Part shown: in pieces, positions 6,804 to 15,938 of the stretch
Numbering within the stretch: the stretch's first letter is position 1
Layout: every line of letters starts with the position of its first letter
Notes under the pieces: model-generated
Told to the model about the DNA's origin: nothing
Seen by the model: the letters and a program-made list of their open reading frames with translations, nothing else
Database searches by the model: none
Position numbers and translations under genes: made by a program
NCBI RefSeq assembly: GCF_032586155.1
Contig: NZ_JAWHTC010000002.1
Coordinates: forward strand, 248,001-312,000
From: JAWHTC01 sp032586155
GTDB lineage: Bacteria > Pseudomonadota > Alphaproteobacteria > Rhodobacterales > Rhodobacteraceae
Direction of reading: 5' to 3'
DNA: 64,000 nt

Positions 6804-7790
6804 TTGCGATTACTCCTCCTTTTCTTGCTCTTACTTGCTTCACCGCTGCGCGCCTTCGAATGCGGCGGCAATGATCTTCTGCCGCAAATGCCAACCGAGG
6901 ACCGGCTCCGGCTCGAGGCCCGCGCAGGGATCGCGCCTTACCCCGAAGGCCTGTTCTGGCGGGCCACCCGCGGCGATACGGTCCTGACAATCTTCGGCAC
7001 CTATCACATTGCCCACGACCGGACCGATGCCCAACTCGACGCCCTCCTGCCGCATGCCCAGGCCGCCGATTTCAGCTATTTCGAAATGGGGTATGACGAC
7101 ATGCAGGCGTTCGAGCTGCGCGCCAAAACCGACGCGACGGTGATGTTCATTACCGATGGCCCCACCTTGCCTGAAATGCTGGACGAGACCGACTGGCAGC
7201 GCTTGCGCACCCTGATGTCCGACCGTGGCATGCCATCTTTCATGGTGGCCAAGGTCAAGCCGATTTTCGTGTCGATGTTCCTTGGCATGTCACCCTGCCA
7301 GTTTCGTGAACAGAGCAAAGGCACCAAGGGCATCGACGCGCGCCTGTCGGAAGCCCTGGCCGATACCGGCCACGAGACCCGATCGATCGAGGACCCGATG
7401 ACCGCCGTGCGGGTGCTCGACAGTTTCTCGCAGGAGGAGCAGGTCGACATGATCAAACTCTCGCTTGATTTGCCGCACGACCCGGATGACCTGCAGACCA
7501 CACTGCTCAACATGTACCAGGCGGGCAAAATCGCGTTGTTGTGGGAATATGGCCGGATGCTGTCGATCCAGCATGGCGGCACCACGGCGACCGAGGATTT
7601 CGGCAAATTCGAACAGGTCCTGCTGACCCGACGCAACCACGAGTGGATTGAGGAGATCGAAGCCAGAGCTATCGGTCACGAGGTCTTTGTTGCGGTCGGG
7701 GCCGGACACCTGCCCGGCGACGATGGCATTCTGAACCTATTGTCCGAACGTGGCTTTGCCATCGAAAGACTCTCCCTCTCGCAGAACTAG
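6804..7790 (+). CDS. GumN/TraB-family exported protein
   Basis: A TraB/GumN-like protein (about 328 residues). Family signatures are IFGTYHIAHD near the N-terminus of the mature protein, FSYFEMGYDD, the GTKGIDARL segment and the C-terminal VFVAVGAGHLPGDDGILNLL. Members share a fold with Tiki metalloproteases, but activity here is unproven. No ATG or GTG lies before the hydrophobic signal sequence; a TTG at 6804 (giving MRLLLLFLLLLASPLRA) preceded by a weak CGGA site is the best start. It is divergent from the PEP mutase-like gene with about 106 bases between starts. The next genes follow closely (9 bases). Confidence 0.85.
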   Translation: MRLLLLFLLLLASPLRAFECGGNDLLPQMPTEDRLRLEARAGIAPYPEGLFWRATRGDTVLTIFGTYHIAHDRTDAQLDALLPHAQAADFSYFEMGYDDMQAFELRAKTDATVMFITDGPTLPEMLDETDWQRLRTLMSDRGMPSFMVAKVKPIFVSMFLGMSPCQFREQSKGTKGIDARLSEALADTGHETRSIEDPMTAVRVLDSFSQEEQVDMIKLSLDLPHDPDDLQTTLLNMYQAGKIALLWEYGRMLSIQHGGTTATEDFGKFEQVLLTRRNHEWIEEIEARAIGHEVFVAVGAGHLPGDDGILNLLSERGFAIERLSLSQN

Positions 7791-7799
7791 GAGCCCCAG

Positions 7800-8210
7800 A
7801 TGACCCTCACCGGACGATGCTATTGCGGTGCCCTGCACTACAAAGCCACGGGCGACCCTGTCCTCAAGGCGCAATGCCATTGCCGTGAGTGCCAGTACAT
7901 CTCCGGTGGCGGACCCAACTATTTCATGATGATGCCGGAAGACGGGTTTTCCTACACATCCGGAATGCCGGGCCAGTTCACCCGCCCCGATCTCGATCGC
8001 GCCGTCACCCGTGAATTCTGCCCGACCTGCGGCACACATATTGCCACCCGCATCCCGTGGCGCGACTATCTGGTAATCAAGATCGGCACGCTGGACGACC
8101 CGGCCACGATGTATGGCGCGCCCGCGATGGCCATCTTCACTTGCGATGCCCAGCCCTTCCATCACATCTCCGAAGGCCTGCCCGCCTTTGACCGCTTCCT
8201 CGAAAGGTAA
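7800..8210 (+). CDS. GFA-family (glutathione-dependent formaldehyde-activating-like) zinc protein
   Basis: A 136-residue GFA domain protein. The zinc ligands of the family are visible: CYC (residues 7-9), CHCREC (26-31) and CPTC (74-77), with IPWRDYLVIKIGTLDDP in the C-terminal half. The founding member was described as S-(hydroxymethyl)glutathione synthase, but that activity is disputed and most paralogues have unknown substrates. It sits in a tight rightward run with the GumN-like protein, an alpha/beta hydrolase and an amidohydrolase. Confidence 0.9.
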   Translation: MTLTGRCYCGALHYKATGDPVLKAQCHCRECQYISGGGPNYFMMMPEDGFSYTSGMPGQFTRPDLDRAVTREFCPTCGTHIATRIPWRDYLVIKIGTLDDPATMYGAPAMAIFTCDAQPFHHISEGLPAFDRFLER

Positions 8211-8214
8211 CCCC

Positions 8215-9096
8215 ATGCAGATCACCGCCAACGGAATCTCCATTGAGGCCGAAGATCACGGCCCAAAGGACGCACCCGCTATCCTCCTGATCCGCGGCCT
8301 GGGCACGCAACTGGTGCACTGGCCCGGGAATTTCGTCCAGGGCTTCGTCAAAGCCGGGTTCCGTTGCATCACCTTCGACAACCGCGACGTCGGCCTTTCG
8401 CAACGCTGCCCCGCACCGGGTGTCCCCGAGGATCCCGACGAGATCAGCGCCCTTGCCCTGGCCGGGACCGACATTCCCCCGGCCTATTCCCTCGACGACA
8501 TGGCCGCAGACGTGATTGGCCTGATGGATGTGCTGGGGATCGACCGTGCCCATATCTTCGGCATCTCCATGGGCGGCGCCATCGCCCAGATCCTAGCGAT
8601 ACAATACCCCGACCGGCTCCTCACCGACACCATCGTCATGACCGCCTGCCGCCCGCTGCTGGATCGCGGCCACCTGGCCGAGATCCTGCCGCGCCTGCTG
8701 GTCTATCCGGAAACCCTGGACGAGGCCCAGGACAACTGGGTCGCGGGCCACGCAAGCTTCGGCTCGCCCGGATACCCGATGGCCGAGGAAGACATCCGCG
8801 CCGAGGCGCGTCTGGCCTATTCCCGTGGCTCGGACGCCGCCGGCATCAACCGCCAGCTGCTGGCCACCATGGCCGCCCCCGACCGCCGCCCGCTTCTGGC
8901 AAATGTCACCACGCCCTGCCTGGTGATCCACGGTGTCGACGACACCCTGATCCCGGTCGACATGGGCGCCGAAATCGCGGCCCATATCCCCGGCTCGGAA
9001 TACCATGCGATAAAAGGCATGGGCCACATCATCACACCGCTGCTGGCCCCGGAAATCGTCTCGCTCGTCTCCGATTTCATCCGCCGCCAGGGATAA
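8215..9096 (+). CDS. Alpha/beta hydrolase
   Basis: A 293-residue cytosolic alpha/beta-hydrolase-fold enzyme. The oxyanion strand LLIRGLGTQLVHW, the nucleophile elbow GISMGG with Ser118, the acid strand LVIHGVDDTLIP and the final GMGH with the catalytic His complete the triad. FDNRDVGLS is typical of the group related to aclacinomycin methylesterase RdmC and similar esterases. It starts five bases after the GFA gene and is followed four bases later by an amidohydrolase, so they form an operon. The substrate is unknown. Confidence 0.9.
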   Translation: MQITANGISIEAEDHGPKDAPAILLIRGLGTQLVHWPGNFVQGFVKAGFRCITFDNRDVGLSQRCPAPGVPEDPDEISALALAGTDIPPAYSLDDMAADVIGLMDVLGIDRAHIFGISMGGAIAQILAIQYPDRLLTDTIVMTACRPLLDRGHLAEILPRLLVYPETLDEAQDNWVAGHASFGSPGYPMAEEDIRAEARLAYSRGSDAAGINRQLLATMAAPDRRPLLANVTTPCLVIHGVDDTLIPVDMGAEIAAHIPGSEYHAIKGMGHIITPLLAPEIVSLVSDFIRRQG

Positions 9097-9100
9097 CGCA

Positions 9101-9979
9101 ATGCTCCGAGCCGTTCTCACCGCACTTCTCGCCGCATTACCGCTTTCCGCCCTGGCAGATGGCACTCATGCCCCGATCGGCGATGCGATCCACGAGGTCC
9201 CGATCTTCGATGCCCACATGCACTACAAGGAACCGGCCTGGCAGGCCTACCCGGTTGAAAGCGTCATCGAGCTGATGGACAAAAACGGCGTCGCCATGGC
9301 GCTTGTCTCCTCGACGCCCGACAAGGGCACGATCATGCTCTGGCAACACGCCCCGAACCGCATCGTACCGGAGCTGCGCCCCTACCATAAGGACGCCAAC
9401 TCGTCGAACTGGACCAAGGCGGCGGGCATGAAAGGCTATCTTGAGAAACGCCTCAAGGCCTACCCGCATGAAGGTATCGGCGAGTTCCACATCCACCGGC
9501 TCGACACCTCCGACGAACCGCTGTTTCGCGACATCATCGCCATGGCGAAAGAGCATGACATCTACCTGCATGTCCATTCCGGCCCGACGCCGATCCGCTG
9601 GCTCTATTCGCTGGACCCGGAGGTAAAAATCATCTGGGCCCATGCGGGGCTCGGCGAAAGCGCCGACATGGTCTACGACCTGATGAAGGACTACCCGACG
9701 CTTGTCGCCGATACCTCTCTGCGCGAATGGGACATCCTTGCAGCACCGGATGGACTCGATCGCGAATGGGAGAACATCATCATGACTTTCCAGGACCGAC
9801 TGATGGTGGGCAGCGACACCTGGGTCAACAGCCAGTGGGACGACTACTCGGGCATCATCGCTTCGAACCGTGAATGGCTCTCGTACCTGCCCCGCGACGT
9901 GGCCGAAAAACTCGCCTACAGGAATGCCGAACGCCTGTTCGGCCGCTCGATCACCATGGACCTGATCGGCAAACACTAG
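9101..9979 (+). CDS. Exported amidohydrolase-family (TIM-barrel) metal-dependent hydrolase
   Basis: A 292-residue amidohydrolase-2-type protein with a signal peptide (MLRAVLTALLAALPLSALA). The mature enzyme begins with FDAHMHYKEPAW, giving the HxH metal pair, then HVHSGPTPIRWL, IIWAHAGLG and LMVGSDTWV with the Asp that normally activates water. Export is unusual for this superfamily, whose members are mostly cytosolic. It ends the GumN-GFA-hydrolase-amidohydrolase run. The substrate is unknown; lactones and aromatic acids are among the reactions catalysed by relatives. Confidence 0.85.
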   Translation: MLRAVLTALLAALPLSALADGTHAPIGDAIHEVPIFDAHMHYKEPAWQAYPVESVIELMDKNGVAMALVSSTPDKGTIMLWQHAPNRIVPELRPYHKDANSSNWTKAAGMKGYLEKRLKAYPHEGIGEFHIHRLDTSDEPLFRDIIAMAKEHDIYLHVHSGPTPIRWLYSLDPEVKIIWAHAGLGESADMVYDLMKDYPTLVADTSLREWDILAAPDGLDREWENIIMTFQDRLMVGSDTWVNSQWDDYSGIIASNREWLSYLPRDVAEKLAYRNAERLFGRSITMDLIGKH

Positions 9980-10119
9980 AGCCCCGGAGCCGGTTTAGCG
10001 CCACCTGACCGCGCCACTCAGCATCGGAACGGACGGTACAGATCGTGCCCGATACTCCGACCCGAATCTCACCGCATTTTCTTGCACGTGTGTTCCAAAA
10101 AGACAGACAGCCCCAAACC

Positions 10120-10806
10120 TCAATAGGGCTCGTAATCCGGCAATAAAACCTGTCCCGAAAACAGCTTGGTAAAATAGCCCGCTCCGTTTCCGGGCATTTG
10201 AAAATGCCGGTAGGACTGCGCCGCAAAATAGCCCGGGTCGACCTGGTAGCCAAACAGGTTGATCTCCATGTCCCGGTCAAACCCCTGCCCCGGCATCACC
10301 GAAAGAATTTCATCCCGCAGCACGCCATCCATCGCCCCAAGCTGAACCACTGCTGCGATATATTCGTGGCTTGTCCGCGACGGGGCCGCGACTTCGAAGT
10401 TCTGCGCGGCAATCGCATGGGCCACTTCATGCGCGACGTAACTCTCGTAGACGCGCGCATCAAAGGGCACCAGAAAGGCCGACATCCGTTTGCCGTCACC
10501 GACACAGGCATCGCGGCCGACGACATAGGCCTTGCCGGCCGCCGCATCAAAACAGCCCACAGCCTCGGGATGACCGGTCGGCAACACCGAAACGACATCT
10601 ATCCGAACCGGCGCCCGCTGGGGTGCGCCTTGTTCTGCAAGAAACGTGATCGCCCTTCGCGCACCTCGACAGATCACCGCGAGATCGCCGTTCAACTGCT
10701 GCTCGACCACGACATCAACATCCGGGCATCTCACCGGCCCGGCCTGCGCCACATCGGCGCCGCCGAACAATGCTATCAAGACGAGGACTGGCCGCATGGC
10801 AAACAT
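10120..10806 (-). CDS. Exported protein with HExxH-like motif, uncharacterised
   Basis: A 228-residue exported protein. The N-terminus MFAMRPVLVLIALFGGADVAQA is a signal peptide. The central YVAHEVAHAIAAQ contains HExxH, the pattern of zinc peptidases, and the surrounding EYIAAVVQLGAM could carry a third ligand, but I cannot place it in a named peptidase family. Start at 10806 is chosen because GGAAGG lies nine bases upstream; ATG at 10797 is possible. It stands alone, convergent with the amidohydrolase gene. The 140 bases between them hold nothing I recognise. Confidence 0.75.
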   Translation of the reverse strand: MFAMRPVLVLIALFGGADVAQAGPVRCPDVDVVVEQQLNGDLAVICRGARRAITFLAEQGAPQRAPVRIDVVSVLPTGHPEAVGCFDAAAGKAYVVGRDACVGDGKRMSAFLVPFDARVYESYVAHEVAHAIAAQNFEVAAPSRTSHEYIAAVVQLGAMDGVLRDEILSVMPGQGFDRDMEINLFGYQVDPGYFAAQSYRHFQMPGNGAGYFTKLFSGQVLLPDYEPY

Positions 10807-10950
10807 CGGCAACCGCCTTCCCGTGAAGTGTCGTGGCCGACAATCTAACACGTCGGCGCGCGAATGCAGTCGCGACATTCCGGAACACTTTTCGCGGCAT
10901 CAGGACCGATTGCGGGGATCGCACGTCATCCAAACCAGTTGCATCATTTG

Positions 10951-11637
10951 TCAGGCTGAAGGTTCCTCACTCAACAGCGGCCCCACCGCGCCGCGCCCGG
11001 CCTCACTCAGCCCGTAGATGCCCTTGTCGATCTTGATGAACCAGCCGTAATGGTTGTCGCGCATCACCGTCGTGGCCCTGACCACCCCGGTCATCTTCGC
11101 CACCAGCGCCCCCTTGCATGGCCCGTTGATCTCAAGAAACTCGGCACAACGCAGCGCCCCCTGGCGATACGCCGTCACGATGGTCTCGCGCGCCATGCCA
11201 CCCTTGTTCGGATCACCTTCGCGCGCATCGAATTCCTTCAGGAGCGCCGCCTTGCGCAGCTTCGATTTGCGCGGCTGAAACGGCACCGGATCGCAATGCG
11301 CCTGAACGTGGCCATCCTTAAGCCGCACTGACAGAACCCCGACACCCAGCCGCTTGCACAACCCGACATTGCCCTTGAACGTCCGCCAACCGGCTTTGCC
11401 CTTCCAGCGCGGCACCGCGACATAGACCGTGTCGCTGACCGATTGCCGCGCCACCGCCTGTTGCAAAAGTTGCAGTGAAAATCCCAGTTTCAGCTCGACG
11501 ATCAGCGGTTCCTCTGCCACGCGCACCGCCACCACATCGGCCGCGCCAACCTCGCCTTTCACCTCGTAACCCCGCGCTTCGAGAAAGGTTTTGACCGGCA
11601 GGTAGAGATCGGTTTCGGTGGGCTTGCTCATGGCCAC
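10951..11637 (-). CDS. DUF2161 family protein (putative phosphodiesterase/nuclease-like)
   Basis: A 228-residue protein of the DUF2161 family common in Rhodobacterales. The N-terminal part YLPVKTFLEARGYEVKGEVGAADVVAV...LIVELKLGF has the D...ExK arrangement of PD-(D/E)xK-like nuclease folds. The C-terminal part (HYGWFIKIDKGIYGLSEAG) looks like a winged-helix segment. Databases label members as phosphodiesterases, but I know of no direct proof. GTG at 11637 is nine bases from AGGAGG; ATG at 11631 would be 15 bases away, so GTG is preferred. Confidence 0.8.
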   Translation of the reverse strand: MAMSKPTETDLYLPVKTFLEARGYEVKGEVGAADVVAVRVAEEPLIVELKLGFSLQLLQQAVARQSVSDTVYVAVPRWKGKAGWRTFKGNVGLCKRLGVGVLSVRLKDGHVQAHCDPVPFQPRKSKLRKAALLKEFDAREGDPNKGGMARETIVTAYRQGALRCAEFLEINGPCKGALVAKMTGVVRATTVMRDNHYGWFIKIDKGIYGLSEAGRGAVGPLLSEEPSA

Positions 11638-11695
11638 AGGTTAACGCCTCCTGCCGCGATTGTGAATCCACCGTGCGTGCCGCTAACGCCGCGGC

Positions 11696-11806
11696 GCAGA
11701 ATTTCCTTACCCCACCGAACGCTCGACAGGTACCCGACAGAAAGCAGACGGATACCAGCCCCCTGGTTTCCGCCCTTGGGTCTCATTCATTAACCTTAAT
11801 CAAAGG
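11696..11806. repeat. Dispersed ~110-bp repeat, copy 1, with 11-bp GACAG periodicity
   Basis: The core contains GACAGGTACCC, GACAGAAAGCA and GACGGATACCA in direct succession, an 11-base period, preceded by CACCGAACGC and followed about 40 bases later by ATTCATTAACCT. A closely similar block is at 56709-56815. This copy lies between the divergent DUF2161 and ppaC genes; the rest of that gap is short and unremarkable. Confidence 0.7.
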
Positions 11807-11923
11807 TTGATTTCGCCGCGATGCTGCAACGCGGCAACACCCTGATTTCTCCCCCGTGACAAGCCCGCCCTGCCGCCGTATAACCCGCCGCGACACGCCA
11901 TTTTCGGATAGGATTTGCACCCC

Positions 11924-12844
11924 ATGACCACGCTCGTATTCGGCCACAAAAGCCCCGACACCGACAGCACCGGTTCGCCCATCATCTGGGCCTGGTACCT
12001 CAATGAAATCAAAGGTGTAGAGGCCAAGCCCGTGCTTCTCGGCGAACCCAACACCGAAGCCGCCTTCATGCTGACCCGTTGGAGCCTCGACAAGCCCGAG
12101 ATCATCGCCGATGTGACCGACGGTCAGGCCTGTGTTGTCGTCGACACCAACAATCCGGCCGAGCTGCCCGCCAATATCAACGGCGCTGACGTGCGTGAAA
12201 TCATCGACCATCACAAGCTGGTCGGAGGTCTGGAAACCGCCGGCCCCATCGACATCACCATTCGCCCACTGGCTTGCACCGCGACCATCATGGTTGACAA
12301 AATCGGCAACGATTACAGCAAGATGCCTGACGCCATCAAAGGCGCGGCGCTGACCTGTATCCTGTCTGATACGCTGGAATTCCGCTCGCCTACCACCACC
12401 GACCACGACCGCGCCGTGGCCGAGAAACTGGCCGCCGATCTGGACATCAACATCGCAGATTATTCTGCCGACATGTTCGCCGCGAAATCCGACGTCTCGG
12501 CCTTTTCGGATGCCGATCTGCTGCGCATGGACTCCAAGGAATACGGTGTCGGCGACACCAAGTTCCGCGTTTCGGTTCTGGAAACCACCGCCCCGGCCAC
12601 CGTGCTCGACCGCAAGGACAGCCTGATGGCCGCCATGAATGACGTCGCCGCCGAGGATGGCGTTGATCAGGTGCTGCTGTTCGTCGTTGATATCCTCAAT
12701 GAGGAAGCCACCCTGCTGGTCCCCAACGATCTGGTCAAAACCCTTGCCAAGAAAAGCTTTGACGCCGACGCCGATGGCGACACCGTGGTCCTGCCCGGTA
12801 TCATGAGCCGCAAGAAGCAGATCATCCCCAATCTGGCGGTCTAA
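11924..12844 (+). CDS. ppaC: Manganese-dependent inorganic pyrophosphatase (class C, DHH family)
   Basis: Hydrolyses pyrophosphate to phosphate, pulling biosynthetic reactions forward in the cytosol. The 306-residue protein has the DHH-family metal motifs FGHKSPDTDS, VVVDTNNP and IIDHHKLVG, and the C-terminal DHHA2 domain with the substrate-binding SRKKQIIP. Length matches family II PPases. Start ATG at 11924 gives the canonical MTTLVFGHKSPD; a TTG at 11915 in the same frame is unlikely. A good intrinsic terminator follows at 12865. Confidence 0.97.
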   Translation: MTTLVFGHKSPDTDSTGSPIIWAWYLNEIKGVEAKPVLLGEPNTEAAFMLTRWSLDKPEIIADVTDGQACVVVDTNNPAELPANINGADVREIIDHHKLVGGLETAGPIDITIRPLACTATIMVDKIGNDYSKMPDAIKGAALTCILSDTLEFRSPTTTDHDRAVAEKLAADLDINIADYSADMFAAKSDVSAFSDADLLRMDSKEYGVGDTKFRVSVLETTAPATVLDRKDSLMAAMNDVAAEDGVDQVLLFVVDILNEEATLLVPNDLVKTLAKKSFDADADGDTVVLPGIMSRKKQIIPNLAV

Positions 12845-12864
12845 GCCCTTCGAAAACAAGTCTG

Positions 12865-12892
12865 AAAGGGCGTCCAGACAGGGCGCCCTTTT
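12865..12892 (+). terminator. Intrinsic terminator after ppaC
   Basis: AAAGGGCG and CGCCCTTT form an eight-base-pair stem followed by TT, 20 bases after the ppaC stop. Confidence 0.75.
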
Positions 12893-12923
12893 GCGTTCAA
12901 ACGCCCCTGCAAAAAACACTCCG

Positions 12924-13628
12924 ATGCCCATCGACACGTTCGCCAAACTCGCCCTCTCACCGATCCTGCTGGTGCAGGCGCTCCAGGTCCGCAAACGCGC
13001 TCTGATCCTGCCGGAACCGCCCGGTCCCCGGTGCGGCAAACTGGGACAGGGGCCAACCCTGCGGCTACTGATCCTTGGAGACAGCTCCGCCGCCGGAGTC
13101 GGTGCCTCGCATCAATCGCTGGCGCTGTCGGGACAACTGGCCCAGACCCTCGGCCAGCGTGTCGCCCTGACGTGGCAGCTCGAGGCCGAAACCGGTGCCA
13201 CCTCGGCCTCCGCTCTGAAGCATCTGCAATCCCTGCCCGGCGAACCGTTCGACATCGCCATCGTCGCCCTTGGGGTGAATGACGTCACCCATCAAGTCCC
13301 TCTCTCGCGCTTCCTGTCACGCCGCCGGGCGATCCATGACCACCTGCGTAACCATCTGGAAACAAGGCATATCATCTCCTCGGGCCTGCCCCCGATGGGG
13401 CATTTCCCCCTGCTGCCCCAACCGCTGCGCTGGACCCTTGGGCGCACCGCCACGCGGTTCGACGCCGCACTGGCGCAACTCTGCAGCAACAACCCGGACA
13501 CCACCCACCTGCCGCTCAACTTGCCGTTCGAACCCAGATACGTCGCCGCCGATGGCTTCCACCCGTCCGAACCCGCCTATGCGCAATGGGCGCAGATGCT
13601 GGACCGGACACTGCCACAGAGATTTTAA
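12924..13628 (+). CDS. SGNH/GDSL-family lipase or esterase
   Basis: A 234-residue SGNH hydrolase. Block I is LLILGDSSAAGVG with the nucleophile Ser, block III is VALGVNDV with the oxyanion Asn, and block V is DGFHPS with the catalytic Asp and His. There is no clear signal peptide, although the first 20 residues are moderately hydrophobic. The start at 12924 is the ATG nearest the conserved part; a GTG or TTG further upstream would run into the terminator. Its stop overlaps that of the convergent TraB-like gene by four bases. The substrate is unknown. Confidence 0.85.
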   Translation: MPIDTFAKLALSPILLVQALQVRKRALILPEPPGPRCGKLGQGPTLRLLILGDSSAAGVGASHQSLALSGQLAQTLGQRVALTWQLEAETGATSASALKHLQSLPGEPFDIAIVALGVNDVTHQVPLSRFLSRRRAIHDHLRNHLETRHIISSGLPPMGHFPLLPQPLRWTLGRTATRFDAALAQLCSNNPDTTHLPLNLPFEPRYVAADGFHPSEPAYAQWAQMLDRTLPQRF

Positions 13629-14317
13629 GCAGAAAACACAGTCATCCACGCGCTTTCACGGACGCGAAAACCCTGCTGATCCAGCATTCTGATGACGGCC
13701 TGCATGTGCATTGCGCCATAGACGATTGCAACCGACCCACCGCCCTCTCGCAAGTCTTTCAGAACTTCGTGCAAGGCCTCGCACAACCGTTCGTCTCTTG
13801 CCGTCAAGATCGCAAGGTGAAACCCGGCCGTTTCCGGCGACCAGCTCATCACGGTGTTACGCGAGGAATAATCATCAAGGCCAAGGCGCCGACCAATGTT
13901 TTCCCGGGTCGCAGTAAACCGCTTTTTCACGCCCATTAGCGGCGCGACCACATGAGCCGCCAAGCGAAGCCACAGAGGAACCTGACGCCAAACCGCATGA
14001 AACTCTTCCGGGCTCAAATCGGCGTGCACTTCGCGCGCCTTTCCCGGATAACCTTGGGTGCGCGGCTGCACCACCAGCCCCAGACGATCCACGTTGATCC
14101 AGCGATAGGCCCGGGTGATGTTGCGAACAACAGGCGACCGCACCCCCTCGAACAAAACCACATCATGATCAAAGGCATCATCATAGACCCGCTGAAAGAA
14201 ATCCGCCTCGCCCACATGCACCATCGGGAAAAGCGTGACCCGTGCCGGATGATCCGGATTGCCGAAACCGTGTCGGGCAGACCGCAGACCCGCAATCGAA
14301 AACTCAAGAAGCTGCAC
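13625..14317 (-). CDS. TraB/PrgY/GumN-fold-like protein
   Basis: A 230-residue cytosolic protein with two segments reminiscent of the TraB superfamily: FPMVHVGEADFFQRVYDDAF followed by VVLFEGVRS near the N-terminus, and VAIVYGAMHMQAVIRML near the C-terminus. The match is by pattern only. It lacks a signal peptide, unlike the GumN-like protein at 6804. The start is GTG at 14317 with AAGG seven to ten bases upstream. It is convergent with the SGNH gene and divergent from the HAD gene. Confidence 0.65.
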   Translation of the reverse strand: MQLLEFSIAGLRSARHGFGNPDHPARVTLFPMVHVGEADFFQRVYDDAFDHDVVLFEGVRSPVVRNITRAYRWINVDRLGLVVQPRTQGYPGKAREVHADLSPEEFHAVWRQVPLWLRLAAHVVAPLMGVKKRFTATRENIGRRLGLDDYSSRNTVMSWSPETAGFHLAILTARDERLCEALHEVLKDLREGGGSVAIVYGAMHMQAVIRMLDQQGFRVRESAWMTVFSA

Positions 14318-14411
14318 CGTACGCTACCTTTACCCCTTCAGGATACCATTTCCATATTCTCTTGCTTTGTTTCATATAGGGTCCAAATCCGTCATTTTCA
14401 GGAACCAACTC

Positions 14412-15287
14412 ATGACCCGCATTATCGACAACCTTTTCCAGGTCTCGGACAAGTACGACGCCCTTTTTGTCGATCTCTGGGGCTGCGTGCATGATGGCGT
14501 CCGCGCCCTGCCCGAGGCAGTTGCTGCATTGCAGCAGTATCGCACCAACGGTGGCAAGGTGGTTCTGGTCACCAACTCGCCCAAACCCCGCGCCGGGGTG
14601 GCGGTACAGCTCGACGGGTTCGGCGTGCCGCGCGACAGCTGGGACACGATTGCCAGTTCGGGCGACAGCGCCCGTGCGGCGATGTTCCGCGGCGTGGTCG
14701 GTGAAAAGGTGCTGTTCATGGGCGAATGGCAGCGTGACGAGGAGTTCTTTGAGCCGATCCACGTGATCGAAGACCCGGTCAGCATCGAACGCGTCTCGCT
14801 GGAACAGGCCGAAGGCATCGTCTGCTGCGGCCCCGACGATCCCATGGCCGACCCCGAGGTTGAACGTGGCCGCCTGCTCTATGCCAAGCAGAAGGGATTG
14901 AAACTGCTCTGCGCCAATCCGGATATCGTGGTCGATCGCGGCGAGGTCCGCGAATGGTGTGCCGGGGCACTGGCACGGCTCTATACCGAGATGGGCGGCG
15001 AGAGCCTCTATTTCGGCAAACCGCACCCGCCGATCTATGATCTGGCCCGCCGCCGGCTGGGCGAGATGGGCGCGTTGCCGCCCGAATCCCGCATCCTTGC
15101 CATCGGTGACGGGCTACATACCGATATCCAGGGCGCCATGGGCGAGGATATCGATTCCCTCTACATCACCGGCGGGCTGGCCCGCGACATCACAAAAACG
15201 TCGCATCAGCCGGACAAAAACGCGCTAAGCACCTATCTTCAAACGGAAATGATCTCGCCCACCTATGCGATCGGACAGCTGCGATAG
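14412..15287 (+). CDS. HAD-superfamily hydrolase, TIGR01459 type
   Basis: A 291-residue HAD phosphatase of the TIGR01459 (class IIA-like) group. Motif I is FVDLWGCVHDG, where the first Asp (21) is the nucleophile and Gly-Cys replaces the usual second Asp region; motif II is LVTNSPKPR, motif III lies at YFGKPHPPIYDLA and motif IV is AIGDGLHTDIQGA. The replaced DxD pattern is normal for this subfamily. Substrate unknown; sugar phosphates or nucleotides are plausible. The start at 14412 has an AGGAAC site. Confidence 0.88.
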   Translation: MTRIIDNLFQVSDKYDALFVDLWGCVHDGVRALPEAVAALQQYRTNGGKVVLVTNSPKPRAGVAVQLDGFGVPRDSWDTIASSGDSARAAMFRGVVGEKVLFMGEWQRDEEFFEPIHVIEDPVSIERVSLEQAEGIVCCGPDDPMADPEVERGRLLYAKQKGLKLLCANPDIVVDRGEVREWCAGALARLYTEMGGESLYFGKPHPPIYDLARRRLGEMGALPPESRILAIGDGLHTDIQGAMGEDIDSLYITGGLARDITKTSHQPDKNALSTYLQTEMISPTYAIGQLR

Positions 15288-15391
15288 GCCATTTTGGGGC
15301 TTGATTTTCTGCACCTGCAAAGTAATAAAGTTGCCAACAGCCGGGCGTAGATGCCCAAAAATTACGCATGCACATGCCCAGGGAGGGCGGA

Positions 15392-15835
15392 ATGTTGGAC
15401 AACCTGCCACGCGGAACCATCACCATCGAAGAAATCGAGATGGGGATGATGCGCTATGTTCAGAAGGTCGTCACCGATGAAGACATCGAGATGTTCGCGC
15501 AGGTCTCGACCGACCGTAACCCGGTGCACCTCGATGACGATTATGCCCAGGACACGATCTTTGAAGGCCGCATTGCCCATGGCATGCTGACCGCCGGCCT
15601 GATCTCGGCGGTGATCGGCGAACAGCTTCCGGGCCATGGCACGATCTACATGGGCCAGTCTCTCAAATTCCTTGCGCCCGTGCGCCCCGGCGACACGGTC
15701 CGAGCCGAGGTCGAGGTGATCGACATCGACCCGGCCAAGCGCCGCGTGCGGCTCGATTGCCGCTGCCTCGTGGATGGCAAGAAGGTTCTGGTCGGCGAGG
15801 CCACGGTGCTGGCTCCCTCGGCCAAATTCGATTAA
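15392..15835 (+). CDS. MaoC-like (R)-specific enoyl-CoA hydratase
   Basis: A 147-residue single hot-dog-domain hydratase of the MaoC/PhaJ family. The catalytic pattern DRNPVHLDDDYA with the Asp and His dyad and the following GRIAHGMLTAGL are present, as is GDTVRAEVEV in the second half. Such enzymes hydrate trans-2-enoyl-CoA to (R)-3-hydroxyacyl-CoA and can link beta-oxidation to polyhydroxyalkanoate. The ATG at 15392 has GGGAGGGCGG upstream; a start at 15368 would add eight residues and hide this site. Confidence 0.9.
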   Translation: MLDNLPRGTITIEEIEMGMMRYVQKVVTDEDIEMFAQVSTDRNPVHLDDDYAQDTIFEGRIAHGMLTAGLISAVIGEQLPGHGTIYMGQSLKFLAPVRPGDTVRAEVEVIDIDPAKRRVRLDCRCLVDGKKVLVGEATVLAPSAKFD

Positions 15836-15938
15836 TCTTCTCTGCTCTCCCATCCCAACAGGCAGCCTCGCGAGACAAGCCGCAAGGTGAGACGAGCAAC
15901 AGCTTGCACCTTCCGCCGTGCAACGCTACGCATCCCCC

